DNA from: Polytrichum commune
Taxonomy: Eukaryota; Streptophyta; Polytrichopsida; Polytrichales; Polytrichaceae
Assembly: GCA_950295325.1 (NCBI GenBank)
Contig: OX485804.1
Span: 2,914,001 to 2,978,000 of the forward strand
Reading direction: 5' to 3'
Length of the DNA stretch: 64,000 nt
A program made the position numbers and the translations under genes. Positions 50,257 through 61,300 of the stretch are shown here, in pieces. Under the pieces are notes generated by a model. The model made no database searches, was not told where the DNA came from, and was given only the letters and a program-made list of their open reading frames with translations. Numbering within the stretch: position 1 is the stretch's first letter; every line of letters starts with the position of its first letter.

Positions 50257-50372
50257 CTCCCATCCCTCAATCAAGGCTCAAGGGCTTGAGGGAGGGGAGG
50301 GAACTTCCTCTCGGCCGAGAGGAAGTTCCCTCCCCTCCCTCAAGTCCTTGAGCCTTGATTGAGGGATGGGAG
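50257..50372. repeat. 116-bp near-perfect palindrome
   Basis: The centre lies between 50314 and 50315. Each arm is 58 bp, containing CCTCAATCAAGGCTCAAG, GGAGGGGAGGGAACTTCC and TCTCGG, with one mismatch (G in the left arm at CAAGGGC, facing a T in CAAGTCC). The centre is the array-1/2 palindrome with dinucleotide GC. In RNA it could form a 58-bp stem. Confidence 0.9.
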
Positions 50373-50379
50373 GATTGAT

Positions 50380-50409
50380 GGAACTTCCTCTCGGCCGAGA
50401 GGAAGTTCC
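50380..50409. promoter_or_regulatory. 30-bp perfect palindrome in the same intron
   Basis: GGAACTTCCTCTCGG and its exact complement CCGAGAGGAAGTTCC; central dinucleotide GC as in the neighbouring 116-bp palindrome and array 1. Confidence 0.85.
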
Positions 50410-51859
50410 CTCGCCTCTACCCTCCATTCAAAGTTACTTCAACTTGTGTTCTAACACTTCTCCATTGCAGAATTTCACAACAAGCATGGAGGCTTCATTT
50501 ACCGCCATTGCTAGAGGGATCACCTACAACGACCTTAATGCCGAGCTGGCACTCATCATGGCAGATGATGAGACCTCGAGGATGTGGAAGAAGGTATTTC
50601 AAGGTTACGAGAAGGAGACCCTTATTAACCCGGATAAACCAGGCTCCACCTATTTAGAAGAATACCTAGATACGCAGCAGAAACAACGAGCCCGCCACGA
50701 GAAGAAAAAATCGGCAACACCATTCGAGGAGAAGCCGTATGTTTGTAAGCCATTGACCAAGGAAACTTTCAGGGTGATGGCAGGCCTAACACGGCCCGAC
50801 TATCTTCTGTGTGCGAGACATATCCTCGAGGTGAGGCCTGGCGAAGAGGTTCCTAGAGTCTCTCTCCGAGCCACGAAGAACCACGATGTCACGACCTTGA
50901 AGTCGTGGTGTAATTTTAGGAAGTGGAAGAATATTCTTCTACAAGAGTTGTCAGCACACGACCCAAACGATCTTGGCATTTGGGGAAAGGACTCGGAGGA
51001 CAATGAATGCCTTAATAGATCTGTTTGGGACAAATTCAAGAGGGAGCATAGCATCACAAAGGCCAAATGGGTGAAGCTTTATCAGGTTGCAGGTGATGGT
51101 TGGCTGAATAAGAAGCGGTTGCCGAACTACAAAAAACTGGACCCTACCCCGGCATGCTTACGTTTGTTGCAAGAGTGGCTGCAAACACCGGTAGAAGAGA
51201 GTCAAGGACAAGTGATCACTAGATATGTAGATTATAATCCTCTGAAGCGGAAGTTGGTGATCCCTAACCAGGACAAGGTCGACACTGAATGGCTCTCGAA
51301 GTTCACCATTACAGGGGGCTTCATCGACTTTAGATTCATCCCGGGGTGTGTCGATCAGCCAGTGTCATCTTCGGTGGTCGAGTCCTTGGTGAAGTATGTT
51401 GCGGACCCGGTCTGGGCCCCGGGCCTCAAGAAAATCCCCGCTTGGATGATTGTGTCCGATTTGCGCAACCACCCCGCGGTTGAAGAGTTCATCTCCGCCT
51501 TGATTCGTAAGCACCCGGGGACGTTTCTGAACGTTCCGTCAGTTTATCTACCTTGTCACGCTGAGGATCAAACCTTCAACAAGGAAGTAGATTGGCTGAG
51601 GACTACCCCTCTTTTTTATGTGGACTTCCTCACTTGCCGAAGTATCCTCCCGTGCCACAAGCAGTTTCGATGTCCCATGATAGCGCCTGTAACTCGGCGT
51701 TACAATGTGAACCCGAAGGAGTGGTCGGAGCTTTCATACGAAGCGAACAGAGGCGAGTTGCGAATGGAGGTTTACAACTCGTTTCTCAGCAACCTTGGAA
51801 GCTCGGGAGGAGTTGTGATAAATCTATTCGGCGGGTTGAAGCCTATTGCTGCCGCATTG

Positions 51860-51937
51860 GTGAGTACATACAACATCCGCAACCTTGCTTTTATTCGCAG
51901 GCTTGTTTATCTATTTTGATATTTTTCATGTATACAG
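51860..51937 (+). other. 78-nt intron inside the methyltransferase-like motif
   Basis: Donor GCATTG|GTGAGT, acceptor GTATACAG|ATGAAC, phase 0. Removing it joins KPIAAAL to MNEQHVFSC, completing the Gly-rich-to-Asp motif. Confidence 0.8.
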
Positions 51938-53413
51938 ATGAACGAACAACATGTGTTCTCGTGCATGGACTCTAGCTTCATGCACACGCTTCCCGAGAAG
52001 ATAGATCACGTTCGGCGACTTCGGGCTGTGGACTTTCAAGATGACCAAGAAGACCATGAAACTGCAGGTGACAGAGATGACCACCCTCAACCTCAGCAAG
52101 AAGCACCCCCTGCACTGTTGCTGGAGGATGTCTTGCGAGATCCGTCACCCGGTTTGGACATCGACGCCATGGACGTTGATAGAGACGAATCCGAGGGCGA
52201 GTATGAGGAGCCCGAAGATGACGACGACGACAAAGAGGCGCCTAGTGAACATGATACAGAGGAGGCCTCCAGTAGAGGGGAAAGCGCCCATATGGATACG
52301 CAATCGGATGAATGCGAATCCATTCACACACAATCGCCACAACCATAGTCCGCTTCACCTATGCGCGGCAGGGTCCTGGAATTTGAAGAGGACGAGCATG
52401 TCACCTCTCTAACGGAAGGTGACCCGGCTGAAGACCAGTATCACGACGAGGATCACGAGGGAGATGCCAATGAAGAGCAAGATGCCGAGTACTCGGACCG
52501 TGAGGAGGAGTTTGAGGGAACGCTCGAGGGGGAGCTCGAGGGGGGCCTTGACGACGCACAAGAAGGGGCTTGCGAGGGAGCACAAGAAGAACGAGAGGTG
52601 GCTCAAGGAGAAGATGAGCAGGCTCGTGTTCAAGAGGAGGCCGAAGGTGATGCGGCTGAGCTCACACCCGAAGTGGCAACCACCTCCCGGCCTTCCACGG
52701 CGTCACTTGTATCTGAGAGCGAAGAAGAACTGCCACCGCCCAGTGCCCCAAAATCCAAGGCCTCCAAGCGAGGCAAGCACAAAGATCGGCATACGAAAAG
52801 ACATAGTTCTCGGGTTCCAGAGCCTGTGATAGCGGAGTCTGTATTGGAAGACAAGATTGTGGGGATCTTGAGAAGCACACTGCCCAACATGCTGTCGGGC
52901 TTGCTCCAAGAAGCGTTGGGCCTAGCAAAAAATACCCCCCCTCAGCAAGTGCCTACACCAACACCCACAGTGGATGTTGCAGTCGGTGCAGCCGAGACCG
53001 AAAGGGTGAACGATCAGGTGGGCGCATCGATCCCAGTTGGCGTGCAAGCAGTGGATGTCTCCTGCGTGGATGCAGCACCGACCACCATGGACACCTCCGA
53101 CAAGGCCGAGGTTAGTGTAAGTATTCGATCCCCGTGAACATTTCAGTATGCAAGTTTTTCTGTTCAAGTGACTGAATCTCCACCTGGATGTTTGATCCAG
53201 GTCGGTGATGGCGCAGCATCTTGAAGCTAAAAGTGGACTAGGACGAGTAGAATAAATAGAGTTAGGGGTGTTGATTACCCGGAACTCCTCCCTTGTGGGG
53301 AGGAGATGCAATATGTTCGACCATTTATTATAAATAAAGTGGATTCCTTTGTCTAGCACATGTACTTTCTAGTTTGCATTCAATTGTCCTTAATGATGTC
53401 TTGCAATTCACAG

Positions 53414-55385
53414 GCTTGCCTGCACAACCCAGAACGAGTGGATGCATCACACACTGCAATTTTGTCTATTCAAACGTCACTTACCCCAATCGACGACGAG
53501 CACATCAACCCCTTGCCTATTGTGGTTCCCATACACACTTCGGATGCAGCGGTGGTCACCCGCGCTCCACCCACGGCCCCGTCACCGCTAGAACATGTGC
53601 AAGCTCAGGTTCCATCGCCGCGTATGGCACTCTTGCCGACTGGCATCAAACAAGTGGCAAATTCTACAATTAGTGACATCATTCAAGAAGTTATCCAAGT
53701 GCCACATTCTGCGCAGCCTCCACTTGAGCCCTCACCTTTGGAGGTTGTCCAGCTATCGCCGCAAGGTGTGGATGATGATGTTGCCAATGAAGAGGCTTCA
53801 ACTCCACCCGTGGAGTGCCCTCAAACAAAGCCACAGTCGCATGCGACGGCATCGACGAGTGCTGTCAATGTTATCCCATTGGACTCGTCGAATCCAGAAG
53901 CCACCATAAATGCTCCACAAGCAGTTAGGAGGTATTTGACACGTTGGCCACAAGGCGAGAAGGCTCCCCATCAAGTATTAAACAACGTTAGTTGCCAAGA
54001 TTTCCGGACGACGCACAACAACCAAGACGATCAAAGACGGCGTGCCGAGCTTCTAAAAGTGGTGCCTTCACATGTCAAAGTAAGTTTATTCCATCCAATG
54101 CATTCGTTAAAAGGCACGTTAGTTTCGATTGACATATGTGTATTTCGACCTTTTCACCTCCCCATTTATTTAAATTCGCGTAGTTTTGGGTTCAGGCTCC
54201 ACAGCATTCGATAGCGCCTTTGGATGCGCCTCTACCAAAAGACGTCGTCTATGATAAGCTATTTGTTTACGATGACACATACCCAAAGATCAATAGACCT
54301 TGCCAAGTTTTCACAAGGGAGATGGGAATCGCGTGTGCTAAAAGACTAATGTCTAAGTATCCCGAAGATCCTTCCCTAGGGTACTCTGAGCGATGGGAAT
54401 TCAATCCAATACAGTACGAGGTATTGATCGTGGCCCATTTCTCCCTGTCGTTCGAGTTCGCCCATACCACACGTGGTTTGGAGGACTACACAATGAACTA
54501 CTTAATGGTCTAGTCCATCATGCCTAGGTTTGCGAGGTCATTCTATGTTTAATTTATATGTAGCACATGTCAGAAGCTCACAGTGGGTTCATGTCAGCAG
54601 GCGCCTGCTGCTACACCCAGTCGAAGGTTCATTGTGGTGTTCGATTTAAACGGCATATTTTGCTACTGTTCCCGACGTAACCCGGGTATGGTGACTGTGC
54701 CCACTTGGATAACTTACGATAAAGCACCGGACAAACCTCCGGCCTTGGTAGGGCCCAAGGTTGTCCTACCTAGACTAGGATACAAGGTGTTTTGGTTGCG
54801 GATGTCCTCCATGTTCCATGTTTGCATATGGTCATCCATGAAAAAATCCACTGTAGACCTTGTGGTGGAGTATCTATTTGCCGGGGGCCCAAAACCCGCA
54901 TTAGTACTTGGCCAAGAGGATTGCACCTTGTTCAAGGACATGTGGAACAATGTCGTCATGAACCCTTTGAAGCCAGAAGCCCCTTTGTTTTTGAAAAGTT
55001 ACTCAACAAGTTTTGGTGGCCGCCTATATCCTTCGATTCTGGAAGGATCACAGTTGCACCCTCCAACACCATTCTAGTAGACGATTGCCCTTACAAATCT
55101 GTTTGCAATCCGGACGAGTGTGGTATCTTTCCCAACCCATTCACATCCAATCGGGTGCAAGACGCAGACATGACAAAGGTCCTCCTTCCTTACTTTCAAT
55201 CATTGTTCTACTCACCAATGTTCGACGCACGCGACTTTGTGGTCAGCCGTAGGTTTGGGCAACAACCTGCACGGCATAACGATGCAGTCAAGGTGGCAGT
55301 TTTGAAATCCAACGGGCTTGAAGAAACCGACTCGGAAATTGTAGAAAAGTTGCAAATCGATCGAATAGAAGTAGCAAAGAAATAA
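53414..55385 (+). pseudogene. Pro-rich region plus FCP1-type HAD phosphatase-like domain
   Basis: Exon 53414-54079 (acceptor ATTCACAG, donor AAA|GTAAGT) is Pro/Thr/Ser-rich. Exon from 54196 (acceptor GGTTCAG) gives PKDVVYDKLFVYDD. After an uncertain intron (perhaps 54421-54573) the domain follows: RRFIVVFDLNGIF (54625-54660), YKVFWLRMSSMFHVCIWSS (motif II), ILVDDCPYKSVCNP (55070-55115) and DARDFVVSRRF near the C-terminus, ending at 55385. This is the order of FCP1/NLI-interacting phosphatases. Two oddities: motif I reads DLNG where active members have DxDx[TV], so the second Asp is missing; and the frame changes by -1 near 54975-54995, in runs of C, T and A, so the gene is broken or the base run is misread. 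It may be fused to the upstream gene, since 53116 and 53414 are both phase 0. Confidence 0.6.
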
Positions 55386-55547
55386 GCAGGATTGTATGTC
55401 TAGTAACATTGTATTTTATGGTATCTTCAGCTTCCTCTTGCTGGGTACACACCATCCAGTTCCACGCCATCAGCTTTTGCGTGCCCCACTTCGGGGCTCT
55501 CACGCGGTCCAATAGAGGCGAAACAAGTTTCAGAGTCGCACAACCCA

Positions 55548-56491
55548 ATGGAGGTTTCACCAGTGAAGAACAACTTGCACCATGTGCAATGGACTGATGG
55601 ATCAACTCTGGTAATTTATTATTGTCATTTATTATTATTGTGTCATTTATTGTTTCGACAATGTTATTGTGTAAAGGTTATTGTAATATCAAACACACAT
55701 TTCATTACCAATTCAGGGTCATTAGCATAAGTATACTTGAATCTGTATAAATCCAGACTCGCTTGAGCGTGCATGTGTACGCAATTTTGGTTCAGTTGCT
55801 ACCGCATATGCGAGTTATGAAATCATGATAAGTTGCAAACATATATATGTATGGGTGTATATGTGTATATGTGTATGGGTGTATATGTGTATATGTGTAT
55901 GGGTGCATATGTGTATATGTGTGTATGAGTGTATATGTATGCATGAGTGTATATGTATGCACGAGTGTATGTAAATTAGTAAGCCAAATAAATGCGTGTC
56001 ACTTTGTCACCGTGCAGGGTGTTGATCTCAATATGGAACCCGCAGTGGAAGATTGTGCATCCCCTTGTGAAACATTGCCCGTCCTGCGCTCTATCTCTAC
56101 ACGCGACCACCAAATCTCCCTCATTGAATCAAGAGGCCCTAACTCAAGGGGTGTTCACATGTTACGTGCGGGATTGGCGAGCATTGGCAAAACTTATGAC
56201 CCACAACCTATCACGACCACAGTGCCAACGATTCTTTTGAACGCGCAAGGTGCTGACTTCAATATGAAACCATTGGGACCACCTTCCACCCGCGAGCATC
56301 AAATAGAGCTTATTGAGTCAAGAGGTCCTAATTCAAGAGGCGTCAATCTATTGCATGCGGGGTTGGCTGACCTCGCGACACACACAGAGCACGGTTCGGA
56401 AACGGTTAGCCTCCCCTTGGAAGGCCCAAAACACCACAATCAATGTGATGGACAGATGATTTGTCTGTACCCTAAATATGCTAGAAGTTAA
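55548..56491 (+). CDS. Small protein with a duplicated ~40-residue module
   Basis: A plausible ATG at 55548 (CCCAATGGAGG) opens a 21-codon exon to 55610 (donor CTG|GTAATT). The second exon starts at 56018 (acceptor CACCGTGCAG) and ends at TAA 56491; both phase 0, about 179 residues. The module NMxP...STRxHQIxLIESRGPNSRG followed by GVxxLxAGLA occurs twice, at about 56030-56185 and 56260-56375, so an internal duplication is clear. I do not recognise a family. The first intron contains a GTGTAT minisatellite. No in-frame stop is seen in the second exon, unlike its neighbours. Confidence 0.45.
55848..55975. repeat. GTATATGTGTATGGGT minisatellite
   Basis: Units of GTATATGTGTAT and GTATGGGT repeat through this stretch. 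It opens a false N-terminal extension of the next exon (Tyr/Cys/Val-rich peptide). Confidence 0.9.
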
Positions 56492-57329
56492 ACAATCCCG
56501 TGACCAATTGTGCGGGCATTCATATGTGTACACAATATTTAGTGCAATACTCAATATATAAAAGTGGCCAGACACTCCCAATACCCAACGCATTGTCTTA
56601 TATAAAGTCAGTTCACATGTCAACCATGCTCTCATTTTGCTTACCATATCCACTTGCTTGTTTGCACCCAATGTATGGTTCTTGCTTGTCTTTCGTAAAT
56701 CCATCATCGAGCACTCCCCCATGTATGGGTGGAACATGTAGTGCATAAACGATACGGCGGAAGCTCCATGTGAATGTTTTCGTTCTGTCTTGCATAACTG
56801 CTTCATGGGAAGCTGCCCCTTCATGTAACCTATTTGTCCTGCCCAAACTTTTCTATGACTGGACACAACGCGTAGGGCGCCTTTGTCTTGAATGCACACT
56901 CCCAGAGGAACAACCCATGTGTGCACCATGTAAATCCGCCCTTAAGGTATAGACACCCTATAACCAATAACGATCCCATCACCGACAAGTAGAGTAGCTC
57001 ATAAACGCGCATGGCTTTACTAGAAGTCGTTATGAATATATATAAAACGCGAGGACAATATGACTGGAGGGGAAGTTGTTTCCCATAGATATTGTCGGTC
57101 ATGTGTGAAGCTATGTGTTAGTCATGGGCTCTGACCGACTTTCGCACAAAGAAATTTTACACAATCAATTTTGAAAAAAGGGTCATTATTCATGAACCTT
57201 ATTTTCCTACGCACAAAAAATAACTCCTTGATATTCCAAGATATGCTATGTTGAAATGCTTAAGATTTCGGTTATAGGTATCTGTACCTTACATGTTGAA
57301 GCGTTATTCACACTTGTCCGTACTACTCA
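56492..57329. other. Spacer with a possible small zinc-binding exon
   Basis: On the plus strand at about 56878-56948, RLCLECTLPEEQPMCAPC has a CxxC-x8-CxxC spacing followed by a donor (CTTAAG|GTATAG). It could be an exon of the flanking cluster, but no acceptor or start is convincing. The rest is AT-rich; the minus ORF at 56348-56929 (193 codons) overlaps it antisense and has no recognised motif. Confidence 0.3.
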
Positions 57330-57794
57330 ATGCCGTGTCAGGATGCCCCTCCCAACCCGGCCAGTTCCCCCCCAGCTCCCCAGCCAACTGGGTTCGGGGA
57401 GGTGATTGTGAGAATGCAAACAGCTGAGCTGGAACGCCCGTTAGGCCTCCCAATGGAAAGGAGGAGTATGGACGACGAGTTTAACAACTTAGCTTCAGAT
57501 ATTGATGTGTGCATGGAACGGTTCATGCAACTACAATCATTTATGACCACTGCTTTAGATAGATATAAAGGATGCCGCTTGGTTGGAATGGATGCACACA
57601 TGCTTGGGAGATTGGTGGTATACAGTGCCGATATAGGGCTCACCATCCCACAAGTGGAGGCACTCCAACAACGTCTCCCAGAGTTGCACTTAATAGAGAA
57701 CGATATGTGGGAAGCTACGCAAGCAATCGAGCCCCATTTAGATGACTTACTCCGCCGTGATTCAAAAGACATAACACTAAATTCGTTAAATTGA
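57330..57794 (+). CDS. Helical ORF truncated by an element end
   Basis: ATG 57330, or an exon from 57343 after GTGTCAG. About 154 residues: a Pro-rich start (PNPASSPPAPQP), then heptad-like helices (DIDVCMERFMQLQSFMTTAL, VEALQQRLPELHLIENDMWE). I recognise no family. The last six codons and the stop TGA (57792-57794) lie in an element end that begins at 57774 (CACTAAATTCGTTAAATTGA), so the original C-terminus is probably missing. Orientation and spacing place it as the last gene of the plus cluster, convergent with the right DUF7869-like gene. Confidence 0.45.
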   Translation: MPCQDAPPNPASSPPAPQPTGFGEVIVRMQTAELERPLGLPMERRSMDDEFNNLASDIDVCMERFMQLQSFMTTALDRYKGCRLVGMDAHMLGRLVVYSADIGLTIPQVEALQQRLPELHLIENDMWEATQAIEPHLDDLLRRDSKDITLNSLN

Positions 57795-57833
57795 GACTTT
57801 CTCTAGTCTCAAATTAATATATGGATCAAACAA
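57774..57833 (+). mobile_element. Left end of a CACTATATTCG-family element
   Basis: A 60-bp block CACTAAATTCGTTAAATTGA...GTCTCAAATTAATATATGGA is nearly identical to 63124-63185 and similar to the full copy at 34107. It contains the hairpin TTGAGAC...GTCTCAA. No matching inverted right end was found downstream, so this is a fragment or a diverged longer element. Confidence 0.65.
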
Positions 57834-58304
57834 CATTCCGTGTTCCGAAACTATATTGAGAACGATCTCAAATATATTATATGTTCTAATATCCCAAATC
57901 TATTATGTGTGGACATAAGCACATGTGGTAGAGCACTCAACACCAACTTCATCTACAAAAACACTTTGGGTAGAGCACTCCAAACTAGTTTCACCCAAGA
58001 AACATATAAAATGATTTCTATTATTAGCATGGTCAATAAAATATAGACATTGCAACATACAAAGTGCATGCAATAAATGCATTTTTCTTCAATGGAAAAT
58101 TTAGTCCCAAACTTAATAAAAAAAATGAACTTCACAACTGTATTGAAATATAGTAAATGGATATTCATCCAACCCCAAACAATATAGCATTCGCAAGTTC
58201 TACCCAAACTTTGCCCCAAGTTTGAGGAGCACACATATGAGTAATATATATTCGTCGAATTACATATTACACTATAATCATGCTAACACAATCCTACCAA
58301 CTTC
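57834..58304. other. Convergent intergenic spacer
   Basis: AT-rich 3' flank between the plus cluster and the right minus-strand gene. Two GGTAGAGCACTC phrases occur at 57930 and 57970. No terminator-like feature can be called. Confidence 0.4.
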
Positions 58305-61300
58305 TCATTCAACGTGGGTTGCTTCTTCTGCGATCCGAGCAAGGTTGTCTTTTGCAAAAGTTATGTACTTTTGAGGGATGGACACTGATCCACTATGATT
58401 TTTCCGTGGTTTCCATGCTATGAATATGGAATCTGTATCTACCCAAGATGGACCATGCTCAGAATCCACCTTCCACCGAAAGTTAGGGTTTGTATCCCAG
58501 CCTGTATAATGCCGAACAACATCTTCATTCCGTGCTGTCGGTCGGTAGTACTCTACTTGTATTTGTCGAAAATGAGGGCTGGAAGTTACAAAATTTGGTT
58601 TGGACAAAGCTCTTGCCACCCACACTGGCTTTGCATATGTCTCATCTCCAGGACGCAAAATGAGCATATAACCTTCATGACAATCCACTGCAATGCGGAA
58701 AGATGGTGGCGGACGACTACTAGCAGGCCCCACGTAATGGTCGTCCACATCAAACTCCTCTCGAACCTCTCCATTTCCCAAAAGACTAGCCTCCGAAGCT
58801 TGTACATTGACACGTGTTTGTGGCCAAAACCCATGCCTTAAAGTAAGGGGTGTATCTTGATGAAGGTTTGCCAAAGCGCCACGAACACGTGTCCAATATT
58901 GTATCCAACTTCCGTAACGAAGCCAACACGATCCACCAACATCCGCTACCCTCAAACTCTCCCAATATTGTATGAAGCCTGATATGCCTTTACAAATGTC
59001 CTCCAAATTCTTCATGGGTATTGGTTTGCAAGGCTTAGGCTCTCCGTCAGGCAACATCGTCCTTCCTTCCCCATCAACACGCCATACAAGGAGACCCTCC
59101 GGCGGGCTCTAGTCTTGTGATGTGCACAACAACTTATATTGCATGGCGGGGACACCATCGTCACGCACGTAGAACCGAAATTGTCGTGCCTTCGTATGCC
59201 CGATCAATCGGTGAGCTCCGCTTCGAATATACGGTTCTATAAATGCCTTGAAGTCTGGAACCTCCTCGATCATATGGGGGATTACGGGAATGTTCTCCAA
59301 ATCCATGTACGACTTCATCAACAATGGGATTGTTGGAAAATCCTCCTCGCGCAACTTCATGCTCCACCGCCCAAAGGACGCATCAATGTCATCGTGCGTG
59401 TGGCCTACCAATAGAAAGGACACAAAAACCTCCTTGAAAATGCCTTTCGCAACCAACAACGACCAATATGCAAAAACATATCTACTTTTATTGTCCTTCG
59501 CACAATTGTCCAATTGGACACGCAGAGTTGGGGGCAAATTCTTGGCAATCACATCTTCACTTGGTGGCTCCGGCAATGAGTGCACGCATACATCTCTTCC
59601 ATCCAAGACCGCTTCATATAGAGGTGTTGATCCCGAGTTTTCAAATAACAATCTTGATGAATAGGACGGCGGTTTCTCCAAATCACGTAAAAGCTTTGCA
59701 AATGACCCTATCGTGTGGTTTGAATCCGCCGGATACAAATCAAGAGCATAATGAGCATATTTGACATCACCATGCCCATGTGCAATCATTCCTGCAAAGG
59801 CAACCCAATGGTTTAATATTCAACTATAACACCAAAAAATTCACATGGTGTACATGTATGGCCCCAATTACAAACCTAAACACACAAATTTGTGTTTAGG
59901 TAATGCAATGCAATTGTTATCAAAATCACCTGTAACCGAAACAAGAAGCTTAAAAAGGCCGTCCGTGGCTTTGATTCGATTTGCAAAACATGGTGAGGCT
60001 GTTTTGGCATGGTCCATCTTGTCATGGATGATTGTAAGGACTTCCAAAGGCCTGGAGATGGACAAAGCTCTATTTGTGTAGTAATCATTACGGTGTGCCT
60101 CTTGCATGTTCACATGCTTGAAATAGTTCATTTGATGTGCGGCATAGGACTCTGTCCCCATCGTATGTGCATCTCGAAGGCGTTTCAACTTCTCGCATTT
60201 GGAACAACGGGCAAATTTGTCGCCTCGTCTTTTTGTGATGTATTTGCTAAAGTGAGATTTTTTGATAGCACTCAGTTTCGACAACGAAATTGGGTCCAAC
60301 CCGGCCTTCTCGCCAACTGCGTTTACGTCCAACAATATGTCTTTCCATTTCGTGCCTGTAGGAAGAACCTTCTCCACAACCTTTTCACCGGTTGCGAGTG
60401 TGCGTGTTTTGTGCGGCATTGCATCGGCAAGGGGGACAATGATGGTTGCCAGAGTGGCTGTTGCTTGTCTCGTTGTTTCTCTTGGTTTCTTTAAGCCCAT
60501 GTTCCCATGGTGACAGGCACGGCAGCCTTCATTGGCATACGCGGCTTGTCTATAAAATTTCGCTTTCGACACACCATGAATGGTGTACCATGCCGTACAA
60601 CACACGTCTATGCTCTCAAGGGTGATGACCTTGCGACCCGCTCCGTTCACATGTATCGCCCTATGGACATCAAGTTTTTTGGTGGATCTTAGACGGAAAT
60701 CTCCAAGCCACATTTCTTCACGGATGGCCTTCAATTTATCTCTTGGGAACAATTGGCAACAACGATGTACACAACAATCCTTCGTAGCAACTTCTCTAAT
60801 AGACTCCTCACAGAGCAACCTTTGACGTTTACACTTATTTGCAAACGGAGTAGGACGTGTCAATGTTTCGTACTTCCGAAGGCCTTTGCGTGGCCGAATG
60901 TTTGCTTGGAGCTCCTGTTGGATTTGGACGTGTCGTCGCTCATGGTCGCGCAAGCTAACCCCCTCAATTGTCACATTCCTCAACGGCCACCTTCGCAACG
61001 AGAACCTATGAGTTGGATTAACTTCCGAATGTACGAGTGATTCTAATATAACAACTCCAGCGTCCTCGGTGCCAAGGGGGTGTTCATCAATGCAATCTTA
61101 TGGATGTGTGTTACGACAAATACCCTCCGCCACAGCAACTCCACTGTCATTAACAAGTACCACATCCAAATTCACCCATGAAGCTCGTGAAAGCCCCGCA
61201 CATTCCACAATGGGGCAAAAAGGGTCAGATGTCGAATGACTCCCCAAATGACCTTCATCTGCACTGTCATCAAAACTATCCTCCCCGACAATGTCTAGCT

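Larger units (their letters stand above)
50191..50470 (+). other. Intron carrying palindrome array 3
   Basis: Donor TGGAAA|GTAAGT and acceptor CATTGCAG|AATTTC, phase 0, joining EAWK to NFTTSME. 280 nt. Nearly half its length is palindromic (see 50257-50372 and 50380-50409). Confidence 0.75.
48757..53116 (+). pseudogene. ParB/Srx-like plus methyltransferase-like protein, interrupted
   Basis: Start ATG 48757 just after acceptor TTGTCTTGCAG. Exons 48757-50190, 50471-51859 and 51938-53116, all phase 0, about 1330 codons. Order: small N-domain; Lys-rich nuclear-type patch (~49280); ParB/sulfiredoxin-like segment, with RPLDDAGVVLMKNYLI (~49720), IINGQHSVAASRQI (~49885-49925) and LNNSNSFNKF (~50035-50065); a long middle region; near the end of exon 2 VVINLFGGLKPIAAAL, joined by splicing to MNEQHVFSCMDSS. 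That last block resembles the C-terminal motif I (LDxFxGxGxxxxAAxxxxRxxxGxD) of beta-class N6/N4 amino-methyltransferases; no clear DPPY was found. Then an acidic linker and a basic patch (KSKASKRGKHKDRH). In-frame TAA 49015-49017, TAG 50074-50076 and TAG 52346-52348 break it. The family is inferred by eye. Confidence 0.55.

Noticed and set aside
55847-56017. Tyr/Cys/Val-rich N-terminal extension of the 56018 exon
   Set aside because: It is the translation of a GTGTAT minisatellite and precedes a clear splice acceptor.
56348-56929. 193-codon minus-strand ORF
   Set aside because: It overlaps the duplicated-module exon in antisense and has no motif; the plus-strand reading explains the conserved repeats better.
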